Positions 13,966 through 22,739 of a stretch of 27,952 nt of DNA are shown piece by piece. Source of the stretch: JBPEXY01 sp052031065 (GTDB lineage: Bacteria > Pseudomonadota > Gammaproteobacteria > Immundisolibacterales > Immundisolibacteraceae). The stretch spans positions 1 to 27,952 of the forward strand of contig JBPEXY010000121.1 in assembly GCA_052031065.1 (NCBI GenBank). The letters are read 5' to 3'. Each line of letters begins with the position of its first letter. Position 1 is the first letter of the stretch. The position numbers were made by a program, and so were the translations under genes. Below the pieces are notes generated by a model. That model was not told the origin of the DNA. It searched no databases and was given only the letters and a program-made list of their open reading frames with translations.

Positions 13966-16383
13966 ATGGAACTGGTTCTCCTGATTGCCGTTTTCTATCT
14001 TGGGCTGTTGATTGTCGAGCAGCGCCTGGCTTCAACCGTGAAGTTTGCGGGACTGGCGCTGCTGCTGATCCTGGCCGATAACTATTTACTGGCGCCGGTA
14101 GCGCTGATTTTCTGGGTTGTACTCATTAGTGCCGCCACAGCGGCGCTATTGCCGCCCCTGCGTGTTGGCGTTTTAAAACGTCTGTTACCCAGGTTAAGAA
14201 CCCGGTTGCCCAGGCTCTCGACCACAGAACAGGAAGCGCTTGAGGCAGGTACGGTCTGGTGGGATGGTGAGCTGTTCAGCGGTCGCCCGGACTGGGAAAA
14301 GTTATTGGCGCAGCCGGCAGCGGTGCTCACCGAGGAGGAGCAGGCGTTCCTCGATGGGCCAGTGGAAGAGCTGATCCAGAAGGTCGATGAGTGGCAGGTT
14401 TACCAGCGCCGCAGTCTCACTCAGGCGACCTGGAATTATATGAAAAACCACGGTTTTTTCGCTCTGGTAATTCCCCCGGAGTATGGCGGCAAGGGGTTCT
14501 CCGCCTATGCGCACTCCTGTGTGGTGATGAAGTTGGCGTCTCATTCTGTCACCACTGCAGTGACCGTAATGGTGCCCAATTCCCTGGGGCCGGCGGAACT
14601 GCTGCTGCATTACGGTACCGACGAGCAGCGTGATTACTGGTTGCCGCGACTGGCAGACGGATCAGAAGTACCCTGTTTCGCCCTCACCGGGCCGGTCGCC
14701 GGCAGTGATGCTGGCTCAATTCCCGATCTCGGTGTGGTCTGTCGTGGGGAGTACGGCGGTGAAGAACAGCTCGGCATCCGCCTCAATTTCAGTAAGCGCT
14801 ATATCACCCTGGCGCCGGTAGCAACGGTCATTGGTCTGGCGTTCAAAATGGTCGACCCCGACCATCTGCTGGGGGAGCGTGAAGAGCTGGGAATAACCGT
14901 CGCGCTGGTCCCCGCTGATACTCCCGGGGTAAGGCAGGGCGAACGGCACAATCCGCTGGGGTTGGCATTTCAGAATGGCCCGCTTTATGGCGAGGATGTC
15001 TTTGTACCGCTATCGGCAATTATCGGCGGTGAACAGGGCATTGGCCGTGGTTGGCGTATGCTGGTTGAATCTCTTGCCGAGGGCCGCGGTATTTCGTTAC
15101 CGGCTCTCGCCACCGGATCGGGTAAGGTGGCCAGCCGATACACAGGTGCCTATGCAAGAATCCGCGAACAGTTTGGCCTGCCGATTGGCCGGTTCGAAGG
15201 GGTGGCTGAACCGCTCGGCCGTATTGCCGGCCTGACCTACACCATGGATGCGGCGCGTGAGCTCACCTGTAGTGCGATTGGACAGGGAGAAAAGCCGGCG
15301 GTTGTAACGGCTATTCTCAAATACCACCTGACTGAGTCGATGCGCCAGGTGATCAACGATGCCATGGATATCCACGGTGGCAGCGGCATTATGTTTGGGC
15401 CGCGCAATCTGATTGGGCCAATTTATCAGGCGGTTCCGGTTGCCATCACTGTCGAGGGTGCGAACATTCTGACCCGCAATCTGATCATTTTTGGTCAGGG
15501 AGCGGTACGTGCTCACCCCTGGCTACTGCAGGAGATGGCTGCGCTGGCAGAGGAGAACGAAGATGTGGCTTTGGGGCAGCTTGATGAAGCGTTGCGTGGA
15601 CACGCGGAGCATACCTTTGGCAATCTGGCGCGTGGCTTTCGTCTGGGGTTAAGCAAGGGTTACTTCAGTACCGTTCCGGCTCACCCGCTGAGCCGTGAGA
15701 TGCAGCGGATGAACTGGCTCAGTGCCGCCTTCGCGGTGGCGGCCGATGTGGCGCTGCTGGTGATGGGCGGTGATTTGAAACGGCGCGAAAACCTCTCCGC
15801 GCGGCTGGGCGACGTGCTCAGCCAGCTCTATCTCGCATCGGCAGTGGTGAAACGGTTTTCCGACCAGGGGCGCAAGTTTGATGACCTGCCTGTGGCGCGC
15901 TGGGCGGTGACCCACGCGCTCTATGAGGGCGAAGATGCACTACGCGGGGCGTTGGATAATTTTCCGCAACGCTGGCTCGGATGGCTGGTCAAACGGTGGG
16001 TTTCGCCTGTTGGTCGTGTCTGTCCGCCGGTGGATGATCTGCTCCAGCATGAAGTCGCGGCGACGTTGTTGCAACCGTCGGAGTGCCGTGACCGGTTGAC
16101 CGCAGGTATTTATCGTGCCGACTCCGGTGACAGTCAGCGCGGTCGGCTGGAGCGCGCGTTCACACTATCGGTGTCGGTGGAAATTCTGCAGCAGCAGTTA
16201 CGAGAATGGCAGCGTAGCGGAGAGTTATCTGCTGACGCAAGCGAGGATGGACTTGTGCAGCAGGCATTGAAGCAGAGGCTCATCGACGCCGAACAGGCTG
16301 ATAGCTGGCGGCAGTACCGACAGCTCCAGCAGCAGATTATCCAGGTCGACTCATTCGACGGGCGTCAGCTTGCCAACCCGTAA
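13966..16383 (+). CDS. fadE: acyl-CoA dehydrogenase, FadE type
   Basis: An 805-residue protein, close to the 814 residues of E. coli FadE. Two to three hydrophobic segments occupy residues 1-62, as expected for membrane association. The dehydrogenase core includes HGFFALVIPPEYGGKGFSAY, a CFALTGPVAGSDAGS flavin-binding region and MDIHGGSGIMFGP, and the catalytic base is probably the Glu of VEGANILTRN. A C-terminal extension of about 230 residues corresponds to the FadE-specific DUF1974 region. It oxidises acyl-CoA to enoyl-CoA in the first step of beta-oxidation. ATG 13966 gives MELVLLIAVFYLG; an in-frame start at 13921 would put polar residues before the membrane segment. The acyl-CoA synthetase follows after 39 bases. 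Confidence 0.94.
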   Translation: MELVLLIAVFYLGLLIVEQRLASTVKFAGLALLLILADNYLLAPVALIFWVVLISAATAALLPPLRVGVLKRLLPRLRTRLPRLSTTEQEALEAGTVWWDGELFSGRPDWEKLLAQPAAVLTEEEQAFLDGPVEELIQKVDEWQVYQRRSLTQATWNYMKNHGFFALVIPPEYGGKGFSAYAHSCVVMKLASHSVTTAVTVMVPNSLGPAELLLHYGTDEQRDYWLPRLADGSEVPCFALTGPVAGSDAGSIPDLGVVCRGEYGGEEQLGIRLNFSKRYITLAPVATVIGLAFKMVDPDHLLGEREELGITVALVPADTPGVRQGERHNPLGLAFQNGPLYGEDVFVPLSAIIGGEQGIGRGWRMLVESLAEGRGISLPALATGSGKVASRYTGAYARIREQFGLPIGRFEGVAEPLGRIAGLTYTMDAARELTCSAIGQGEKPAVVTAILKYHLTESMRQVINDAMDIHGGSGIMFGPRNLIGPIYQAVPVAITVEGANILTRNLIIFGQGAVRAHPWLLQEMAALAEENEDVALGQLDEALRGHAEHTFGNLARGFRLGLSKGYFSTVPAHPLSREMQRMNWLSAAFAVAADVALLVMGGDLKRRENLSARLGDVLSQLYLASAVVKRFSDQGRKFDDLPVARWAVTHALYEGEDALRGALDNFPQRWLGWLVKRWVSPVGRVCPPVDDLLQHEVAATLLQPSECRDRLTAGIYRADSGDSQRGRLERAFTLSVSVEILQQQLREWQRSGELSADASEDGLVQQALKQRLIDAEQADSWRQYRQLQQQIIQVDSFDGRQLANP

Positions 16384-16422
16384 CGATCCATGACCAACAC
16401 CAGATGAGGAAGAGCTGTTCTT

Positions 16423-18225
16423 ATGGGTGATTTTTTCCAGCCGCTGAAAGCGACACCCGAGATGACCCTGGCTGACCTTTTACTGCGGCGAATCGAGTGC
16501 GACCCGGACGGTGCGGCTTATCGCCAGTATTCCAGCCAGAGCGGCTGGAGTTGTTGCAACTGGCGGGACGTTGGTGCGCAGGTTAGCCGCTGGCGACAGG
16601 CGTTGCTGGCAAGCGGGTTACAACCGGGCGACCGGGTGGCGGTGATGTTGCACAACTGCCTGGATTGGGTTCTGTTTGATCAGGCGGCGCTCGGGCTGGG
16701 GTTGGTGGTGGTGCCGATCTATATGGGTGATCGGCCGGAAAATATAGCCTATGTGATAAACGATTCAGCCAGCCGGTTATTGTTGCTGGACTCCCTGCAG
16801 GAGTGGCAGGCGGTCGAGGCTACTGGCCATTTGCAGGTTGATTCGCTAACCATCGTGGTTCGAAATGATGTCGAGACTGCCGACCGCCCTCACAAGGTGG
16901 TGGCGTTGCGGCAGTGGCTGGAGCAGGGGGGCGTGAATGTCCACCCCGCTGTCGGTACCGATGCTTGGCCTGCGGTGATCCCAGAACAGCTCGCCACCAT
17001 TGTTTATACGTCGGGAACTACCGGCCGGCCAAAAGGAGTGATGCTGACCCACGCCAACATACTCAGTAACCTGGTGGCAGCTGTCGAGCTGGTGCAGCTC
17101 AGGACCAGCGATACTCTGCTCTCCTTTCTACCGCTGTCGCACATGTTGGAACGTACCGCTGGCTATTACATGCCGATCTTCACCGGCGCGGAGGTCGCTT
17201 TTGCTCGCAGCATCGACCTGTTGACAGAGGATTTCCAGCAGATTCAGCCGACGGTGGTGATTTCGGTGCCGCGAATTTTTGAGCGTGTCGAACAGGCGGT
17301 GCAGTCGCGGATCGCGGGGCGTGCCAGGGTGGTTGGCAGGCTGTTTGACCTGACCGTGAAGGTCGGCTGGCAGCAGTTTGAATACCAGCAGAAACGGGGG
17401 CAAAAACCGGCTCTGGCCTTTCTGCTGCCGCTGTTGTTGAGGCTTTTTGCCAAGCCGGTGCTCGCAGCACTGGGGGGGCGATTGCGATTTGCGGTGTGTG
17501 GCGGAGCGCCCCTGCCGCCTCAGGTCTCACGAACCTTTATTGCCCTCGGGTTACCGCTGCTGCAGGGTTACGGATTGACTGAAACCAGCCCGGCGATCAG
17601 CCTGGCAGCGCTGAATGACAATCGGCCGGATAGTGTAGGCAGCCTGCTGCCCGGTGTGGAGGTAAAAATCGCCGCTGACGACGAAATTATCTGTCGTGGC
17701 GCCAACGTCATGGCTGGCTACTGGCGGAACCAGGAAGCAACCGATGCAGTGCTGGATAGCGAGGGGTGGTTTCACACCGGCGATTGCGGGCGCCTGGATG
17801 GCAAACACCTTTATATTACTGGCCGACTCAAGGAGATCATCGTGCTGGCTAATGGTGAAAAAGTGCCGCCGGCGGATATGGAGCACGCCATCTGTCGAGA
17901 TCCACTGATAGAGCAGTGTATGGTGTTGGGTGAGGGTCGCCCGTTTCTCGGCGCTATAGTGGTGACCTCCCGCGAGGAACTGGCCCGTCTCACCTCGTCT
18001 GCAGAAAAAGAGTTCAGTGCCGAGGAGCTCAGGGAGCAACTGCTCTCCCGCATCGCCCTCGCCATCGATGAATTTCCCGGATATGCGAAAATCTATCGGA
18101 TCACCGTCACTGATGATCCCTGGACCGTCGACAATGGTCTGCTTACGCCGACTCTGAAACTAAAACGCCCGGCGGTAGAGTCCCGTTTTGAAGCAGAGAT
18201 CGAACGGTTGTATGCCGGCCATTAA
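16423..18225 (+). CDS. long-chain acyl-CoA synthetase (FAA1/ACSL type)
   Basis: A 600-residue AMP-binding enzyme. The P-loop is YTSGTTGRPKG (195-205), followed by LLSFLPLSHMLERTAGYY, LQGYGLTETSP, GWFHTGDCGRLD and TGRLKEIIVLANGEKV. LPLSHMLER and the C-terminal KLKRPAVE segment are typical of the FAA1 (eukaryotic ACSL-like) branch rather than classical FadD. It activates long-chain fatty acids to acyl-CoA. ATG 16423 is 39 bases after fadE, so synthetase and dehydrogenase probably form one catabolic operon. lipA begins 21 bases downstream. It differs clearly in architecture from the AlkK-like ligase at 1516-3141, so the two are not a recent duplication. Confidence 0.9.
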   Translation: MGDFFQPLKATPEMTLADLLLRRIECDPDGAAYRQYSSQSGWSCCNWRDVGAQVSRWRQALLASGLQPGDRVAVMLHNCLDWVLFDQAALGLGLVVVPIYMGDRPENIAYVINDSASRLLLLDSLQEWQAVEATGHLQVDSLTIVVRNDVETADRPHKVVALRQWLEQGGVNVHPAVGTDAWPAVIPEQLATIVYTSGTTGRPKGVMLTHANILSNLVAAVELVQLRTSDTLLSFLPLSHMLERTAGYYMPIFTGAEVAFARSIDLLTEDFQQIQPTVVISVPRIFERVEQAVQSRIAGRARVVGRLFDLTVKVGWQQFEYQQKRGQKPALAFLLPLLLRLFAKPVLAALGGRLRFAVCGGAPLPPQVSRTFIALGLPLLQGYGLTETSPAISLAALNDNRPDSVGSLLPGVEVKIAADDEIICRGANVMAGYWRNQEATDAVLDSEGWFHTGDCGRLDGKHLYITGRLKEIIVLANGEKVPPADMEHAICRDPLIEQCMVLGEGRPFLGAIVVTSREELARLTSSAEKEFSAEELREQLLSRIALAIDEFPGYAKIYRITVTDDPWTVDNGLLTPTLKLKRPAVESRFEAEIERLYAGH

Positions 18226-18246
18226 TTTCATTCGTTATAGCAAATT

Positions 18247-19227
18247 ATGTCCAATATTGATGACCAGAAGCGGCTGCAGAAAAGCCGCGACAAAGTAGCG
18301 CGCATTCCCGTCAAGGTTGTGCCGGCAGCGGAGCGATTGCGTAAACCGCGCTGGATTCGGGCCAGGGCACCGAGTGGGCCGGAATTTAACCGGGTTAAAA
18401 AGCTGCTGCGCGAGCAGGTATTGCATACCGTTTGCGAGGAGGCTTCCTGCCCCAATATCGGCGAATGTTTCAGCCACGGCACCGCCACCTTCATGATTCT
18501 CGGCGACAAATGTACCCGCCGCTGCCCCTTTTGCGATGTTGCTCATGCACGACCTGATCCGATTGACGAAGCAGAGCCTGGTCAGCTTGCCGATGCAGTG
18601 GTGGCGCTGGGGCTGAAGTATGTGGTGATCACCTCGGTCGACCGTGACGATCTGAAAGACGGCGGCGCCGGCCATTTTGCCGACTGCATCCGGGCCATCA
18701 GGGAGCGGTCGCCAGAGACCCGCATTGAAATTTTGGTGCCTGATTTTCGTCGCCGCAGTGAAACTGCGCTGGAGCAGTTAAAGGCCGCGCCGCCGGATGT
18801 ATTCAACCACAACCTGGAGACGGTGCCGCGGCTCTACAAAGCAGTGCGTCCGGGAGCTGACTACGAAGGTTCACTGCTACTGCTGCAGGATTTTGCTGAG
18901 CAGCACCCTGGCGTGCCAACCAAATCGGGGCTGATGGTCGGGGTCGGCGAGACCGATGAGGAGATCGAGCAGGTGATGGCCGATTTGCGCCGCCATCGGG
19001 TTGATATGCTCACCATCGGCCAGTATCTGCAGCCTAGTGAGCATCATCTGCCGGTATTGCGTTATGTGGAGCCGGCTCAGTTTGACCGTTTTGCTGAAAT
19101 TGGCGCAAAGATGGGATTTTCTAACGTCGCTTCGGGTCCAATGGTCCGGTCTTCTTATCATGCGGACCTGCAGGCGCAGGGCGCGACCCATCCGATTTCC
19201 AACCATTCTGCCGGGAGCAGTTTATGA
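18247..19227 (+). CDS. lipA: lipoyl synthase
   Basis: A 326-residue radical SAM enzyme. The auxiliary cluster ligands C63-x4-C68-x5-C74 (CEEASCPNIGEC) and the SAM cluster motif C89-x3-C93-x2-C96 (CTRRCPFC) have the spacing of E. coli LipA shifted by five. The C-terminal VRSSYHAD supplies the conserved cluster-binding Ser. It inserts two sulphur atoms into octanoyl groups on E2 and H proteins. lipB is not in the window. The gene is 21 bases after the acyl-CoA synthetase, and its stop overlaps the next ATG (ATGA), so the OmpA-like lipoprotein is translationally coupled. Confidence 0.97.
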   Translation: MSNIDDQKRLQKSRDKVARIPVKVVPAAERLRKPRWIRARAPSGPEFNRVKKLLREQVLHTVCEEASCPNIGECFSHGTATFMILGDKCTRRCPFCDVAHARPDPIDEAEPGQLADAVVALGLKYVVITSVDRDDLKDGGAGHFADCIRAIRERSPETRIEILVPDFRRRSETALEQLKAAPPDVFNHNLETVPRLYKAVRPGADYEGSLLLLQDFAEQHPGVPTKSGLMVGVGETDEEIEQVMADLRRHRVDMLTIGQYLQPSEHHLPVLRYVEPAQFDRFAEIGAKMGFSNVASGPMVRSSYHADLQAQGATHPISNHSAGSSL

Positions 19228-19895
19228 ATTTTGTCAAAACTTCAATCGTCCCTCTGGCGCTGGTCGCTGCGTTAACTGCGGGCTGTACCACAACCAACCC
19301 CTACACTCAGGAACAGCAGACCAGTAAGGCGACCAAGGGTGCGTTGATTGGTGCCGCTACTGGTGTGGTTGCTGGAATGTTGGCGGGTGATAGTGCCGAT
19401 AACAGACGTGACAAGGCGCTGGTTGGTGCGGTAATTGGCGGTGCCACCGGTGGCGGTGTCGGTTACTACATGGATGTGCAGGAGGCCAAGTTGCGCCAGC
19501 AGCTGCAGGGTACCGGGGTCAGTGTGACCCGTTATGGCGACAACATTATCCTGAACATGCCTGGCAATATCACCTTTACGTCAGCCCGCGCCGACATCAG
19601 TGCCAATTTTTACCCGGTGCTGGATTCGGTAGCGCTGGTGCTGAAGGAGTACAACAAAACCCTGGTCAATGTCACTGGCCATACGGATAGCACCGGTAGC
19701 GACCAGTTCAACCAGATCCTCTCTGAGCAGCGGGCCAGTGCCGTGGCTCAGTACCTGATGTCGCGGCAGTTATCCGCACAGCGATTCGTCACTCGTGGTA
19801 TGGGTAAAACCCAGCCGATTGCGGATAACGCCACTGAGTCAGGACGTGCGGCAAACCGCCGGGTGGAAATTACCCTGACACCGCTTCCCCAATAA
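19224..19895 (+). CDS. OmpA-family outer membrane lipoprotein (YiaD-like)
   Basis: A 223-residue lipoprotein with lipobox LTAGC (Cys21). A glycine-zipper stretch (about 38-80, GALIGAATGVVAGM and ALVGAVIGGATGGG) is followed by an OmpA C-terminal peptidoglycan-binding domain (about 100-223) with VTGHTDSTGS and NRRVEITL. The residue after the lipid Cys is Thr, so outer membrane sorting is expected. It is coupled to lipA by a 4-base overlap, although no functional link to lipoylation is obvious. Its stop is 13 bases from the convergent murU stop, with no strong terminator between. Confidence 0.92.
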   Translation: MNFVKTSIVPLALVAALTAGCTTTNPYTQEQQTSKATKGALIGAATGVVAGMLAGDSADNRRDKALVGAVIGGATGGGVGYYMDVQEAKLRQQLQGTGVSVTRYGDNIILNMPGNITFTSARADISANFYPVLDSVALVLKEYNKTLVNVTGHTDSTGSDQFNQILSEQRASAVAQYLMSRQLSAQRFVTRGMGKTQPIADNATESGRAANRRVEITLTPLPQ

Positions 19896-19908
19896 AACCC
19901 AGCCAGTC

Positions 19909-20598
19909 TCATTGGTCGGCGGGGGAGTCTCTTAATAGCTCCTCCGCCAGCCTGAGCCGTTCCGGCGTGCCAACATCGAGCCACCAGCCGGAGAAAAGTT
20001 CACCCTCAACTGGTTGCTGTTCTGCCAGCAGCCTGTTTAGCAGGGGACCGAGTTCGCGTTCACTGGAGTGGTGAAAAATCTGCGGGTTGAAGATGCCACA
20101 GCCGAGGTAGGTCAGGGTCGTGGATTGCTCACTGACGTTGCTGCGCAGGAGTAATTTACCCTGCTCCAGGCCGAAATCACCTTCCGGGTGGTGACCTGGG
20201 TTTTTCGCCAACAGCAGATGGGCATTCTGTGGCTCTAGTCGCGCCAGGTAGACGAGGTCAAAATTTCCTGCCAGGTCACCGTTGATCAGCAAAAAAGGCT
20301 GGGTTCCAAGCAGCGGCAGGGCGCGCCGAATCCCCTCGGCGGTTCCCAATGGCCAGTCGCCTTCATCGCTCCATTGGATGGAGACACCCAGCGCTGCGCC
20401 GTTACCCAGGTGGTCGCGTAACTTTTTCCCCTGCCAGGCGGTGTTGATGATCAAGTCGGTAATACCGGCGTCGCGGAGTTTATTAATCAACCGCTCGATC
20501 ATCGGCACACCCAGCAGCGGCAATAGTGGTTTGGGGGTGTCGAGGGTCAGTTCGCGCATCCGTTCGCCACGACCGGCGGCGAGGATCATCGCCTTCAA
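19909..20598 (-). CDS. murU: N-acetylmuramate alpha-1-phosphate uridylyltransferase
   Basis: A 229-residue nucleotidyltransferase with KAMILAAGRGERMR and TPKPLLPLLGVPMIERL at the N-terminus, LLINGDLAG as metal-binding strand and GWWLDVGTPERL near the end. Together with amgK this identifies MurU, which makes UDP-MurNAc from MurNAc-1-phosphate and UTP, a recycling route that bypasses MurA/MurB and is known in Pseudomonas. The conserved N-terminus begins at TTG 20598, which overlaps the amgK stop as TTGA; the frame continues to 20625 inside amgK, but that extension is non-homologous. A motif differing slightly from Pseudomonas (LGTAEGI against LETAGGI as I recall it) is noted without interpretation. 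Confidence 0.92.
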   Translation of the reverse strand: MKAMILAAGRGERMRELTLDTPKPLLPLLGVPMIERLINKLRDAGITDLIINTAWQGKKLRDHLGNGAALGVSIQWSDEGDWPLGTAEGIRRALPLLGTQPFLLINGDLAGNFDLVYLARLEPQNAHLLLAKNPGHHPEGDFGLEQGKLLLRSNVSEQSTTLTYLGCGIFNPQIFHHSSERELGPLLNRLLAEQQPVEGELFSGWWLDVGTPERLRLAEELLRDSPADQ

Positions 20599-21566
20599 CG
20601 GTGGATATCCTGACCGGAAATCCACTCCAGTAGCTGTTGCAGTGCCGGTAGGCCGTCGGCTTGCTGCGCCAGGTAGTCCATGCAGCGGGGAATGTCCGCC
20701 AGATAGCCCGGTTTATGGTCGCGGTAATTCAACCGCGAGAAAATACCAATCGCCTTCATGTGGCGCTGCACTCCCATCAGATCAAACCAGCGCAGAAACT
20801 GATCAAATGCTGGCAGCGCATGTTGCTGTTGAATGAGCTGGTAAAAACTGGCAACCCACCGGGTAATTCGCTCGTGTGGCCAGGCGATATAGCAATCCTT
20901 CAACAGCGAAACAAGGTCGTAGGTGACCGGTCCCAGCACTGCATCCTGAAAATCGAGAATACCCGGGTTATTCTGCTGACAGACCATCAAATTGCGGCTG
21001 TGGTAGTCGCGGTGAACCCAGGCCTGAGGTTGGGCCAGCGCATTGTCGATCAGTTCCACTGTTAAGGTTTCGAACAGGTTTTCCAGTTCGGCGACATCCA
21101 GTCCAAGGTGGCGCTGCAGATACCAGTCGTGAAACAGGCCGAGTTCCGTTCTCATCATCGCTTCGTCGAAGCGGGGTAAATGGTCTGCTGGCAGCTCCTG
21201 CATGGTGACGATAGCTGCCATGGCATCGCCGTAAAGCGGATCGGCCCGCTGGCTATCCAGCTGGTCGAGGTAACAGTTGCTGCCGAGGTCTTCAAGAATC
21301 AGAAAGCCCTCGGCGAGGTTGGTTTCGATGATCTCCGGTGCGTGCAGACCTGCCCTGTGTAATTGCCGGGCGATGGCGACAAACTGGCCGCAGGGTTCCT
21401 TTTCCGGTGGTGCATCCATCACGATCCTGGTGCCACTGTCGGTATCGTAGCGAAAATAGCGCCTGAAACTGGCATCGCTGGATGCGGCGTGGAGCAGTAT
21501 TTCGGTTTCCTGGTGCTGGCTGGAGAGCCACCTGTTGAGTTGGTCTAAACGCTGGTCTGCGGTCAT
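20595..21566 (-). CDS. amgK: anomeric MurNAc/GlcNAc kinase
   Basis: A 323-residue aminoglycoside-phosphotransferase-fold kinase. The catalytic loop HRDYHSRN (185-192, Asp187) and DFQDA (205-209, Asp205 for metal) are intact. AmgK phosphorylates the anomeric hydroxyl of MurNAc or GlcNAc; the product is the substrate of MurU, encoded immediately downstream with a TTGA overlap. An APH-fold protein in this position is often labelled only as a phosphotransferase; the murU linkage makes the specific call. The upstream GNAT operon is closed by a terminator at 21583-21624, so amgK probably has its own promoter in the short gap, which I could not define. Confidence 0.92.
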   Translation of the reverse strand: MTADQRLDQLNRWLSSQHQETEILLHAASSDASFRRYFRYDTDSGTRIVMDAPPEKEPCGQFVAIARQLHRAGLHAPEIIETNLAEGFLILEDLGSNCYLDQLDSQRADPLYGDAMAAIVTMQELPADHLPRFDEAMMRTELGLFHDWYLQRHLGLDVAELENLFETLTVELIDNALAQPQAWVHRDYHSRNLMVCQQNNPGILDFQDAVLGPVTYDLVSLLKDCYIAWPHERITRWVASFYQLIQQQHALPAFDQFLRWFDLMGVQRHMKAIGIFSRLNYRDHKPGYLADIPRCMDYLAQQADGLPALQQLLEWISGQDIHR

Positions 21567-21582
21567 ATCAGATAATTGTCTT

Positions 21583-21624
21583 AAAAAAACAAGTTCCGCT
21601 ACCGGCGCTCCAAATAGCGGGACT
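21583..21624 (-). terminator. intrinsic terminator after the GNAT gene (minus strand)
   Basis: On the minus strand AGTCCCGCTA (21624-21615) pairs with TAGCGGAACT (21601-21592), ten positions with one mismatch and a 13-base loop. TG and seven T residues follow (complement of 21583-21589). It lies 8 bases beyond the GNAT stop. Confidence 0.8.
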
Positions 21625-21631
21625 CATCCGG

Positions 21632-22084
21632 TCACGGTCCTGTTCCGGTGCTGTATGTATAGAAATGCCAGTCACTCTTACGGGTGTCCAGCGAATCGTA
21701 TAGCCGTTGGGCGGTCAGGTTGTCCGTGGCGGTTAACCACTGCAGCCGGATCGCTCCACGGCGTTGTGCAAACTGCCGGCAATGTTCAATCAACTCACGC
21801 CCGACACCACTGCTGCGGTATGCGGGGGTGGTGTAGAGATCATTGAGTACCCCTACCTTTGCGGCAAGGGTGGATGAGAAGTTGAAATAGACGGTGGCAA
21901 AAGCGATAGCTGCGCCATCGCGCTTGAATAGAAACTGGCACCCCGACTCGCTGTTTTCACTAAATTGAGCAAAGAATGCCCGATTGCTTTCGTCGTTGAT
22001 GTCGGCAGCGCCGTAAAACTCCTGATAGGCGCGCACTAGTGGCAACAAATCATCGATATTATTGTTGTCGACCGGTTCAATCAT
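21632..22084 (-). CDS. GNAT-family N-acetyltransferase
   Basis: A 150-residue single-domain acetyltransferase. VGVLNDLYTTPAYRSSGVGRELIEHC contains the beta-4 strand and the RxxGxG acetyl-CoA pyrophosphate loop (RSSGVG). LTATDNLTAQRLYDSL is the usual C-terminal wedge motif. The acceptor is unknown. It starts 16 bases after the methyltransferase and is the last gene of a three-gene minus-strand operon closed by a T-tract terminator. It is unrelated in detail to the RimI-like GNAT at 27127-27684. Confidence 0.88.
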   Translation of the reverse strand: MIEPVDNNNIDDLLPLVRAYQEFYGAADINDESNRAFFAQFSENSESGCQFLFKRDGAAIAFATVYFNFSSTLAAKVGVLNDLYTTPAYRSSGVGRELIEHCRQFAQRRGAIRLQWLTATDNLTAQRLYDSLDTRKSDWHFYTYSTGTGP

Positions 22085-22100
22085 TTGGTCTGCTCATTGG

Positions 22101-22739
22101 TCACGTCGTAGCCGGTTTAACCGCCCGGCCCCGGGTGACGTAGCCGGCGATTTTGGGTCCCATGTTGGCCACATAGCTGCGTTCGGGGTCGACCAGCTGC
22201 AGGCCGTGTTGTTCAAACAGGGTTTCGGTAGATCGATTCAGGTGGCAGCCGCAGGCAAATTTTTTCCAGAATGGATTGAGTCGCCGCTGCCACCGTGCCA
22301 CAGGGGGGTCAGGCGCCTCCACATGCTCAAAAAAATGGATCTCCCCGCCCGGCTTTAACACCCGTGCCGCTTCTGCAACTGCCCGGTTGGCGTTGGGAAT
22401 GGTGCAGAGCACCAGAAAGACCAGTACCTGGTCAAAACTGTGGTCGGCAAAGGGCAGGTCCTCGGCACTGGCGCGCTCCAGGGTGACCTGCGGTGCCCCA
22501 CCCGTGGCGCGTAGCTGTTCTAGCCGTTGTTCAGCTTTGCCGAGCATGGCGTCGAGAGGTTCGATGCCCACAACTTCTGTTTGCCGGTGGTAGTGTGGCA
22601 GGTTGGCGCCGGTGCCAACGCCAATTTCCAGCACTCGACCACGCAGACGGCTGACCACCGTTTTGCGCTCAGCTTCCAGCTTGCGCAGGGCAAAATCGAG
22701 TATGTGGGGAAAAATTCTGCTTGCGTAGAATCCGCTCAC
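22101..22739 (-). CDS. class I SAM-dependent methyltransferase (UbiE/METTL7-like)
   Basis: A 212-residue methyltransferase with motif I VLEIGVGTGANLP (36-48), an acidic residue in VVGIEPLD, motif III-like SFDQVLVFLVLCTIPN and VLKPGGEIHFFEH. The C-terminal CGCHLNR stretch resembles the METTL7-like group. The substrate is unknown. It starts with GTG at 22739, which overlaps the LEA2 stop as GTGA, so translation is coupled. Operon order is LEA2 lipoprotein, methyltransferase, GNAT. Confidence 0.88.
   Translation of the reverse strand: MSGFYASRIFPHILDFALRKLEAERKTVVSRLRGRVLEIGVGTGANLPHYHRQTEVVGIEPLDAMLGKAEQRLEQLRATGGAPQVTLERASAEDLPFADHSFDQVLVFLVLCTIPNANRAVAEAARVLKPGGEIHFFEHVEAPDPPVARWQRRLNPFWKKFACGCHLNRSTETLFEQHGLQLVDPERSYVANMGPKIAGYVTRGRAVKPATT

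Noticed and set aside
1516..18225. Recent duplication of the two acyl-CoA ligase genes
   Set aside because: The AlkK-like (541 residues) and FAA1-like (600 residues) enzymes differ in length, motifs and C-terminus, so they are distant paralogues.
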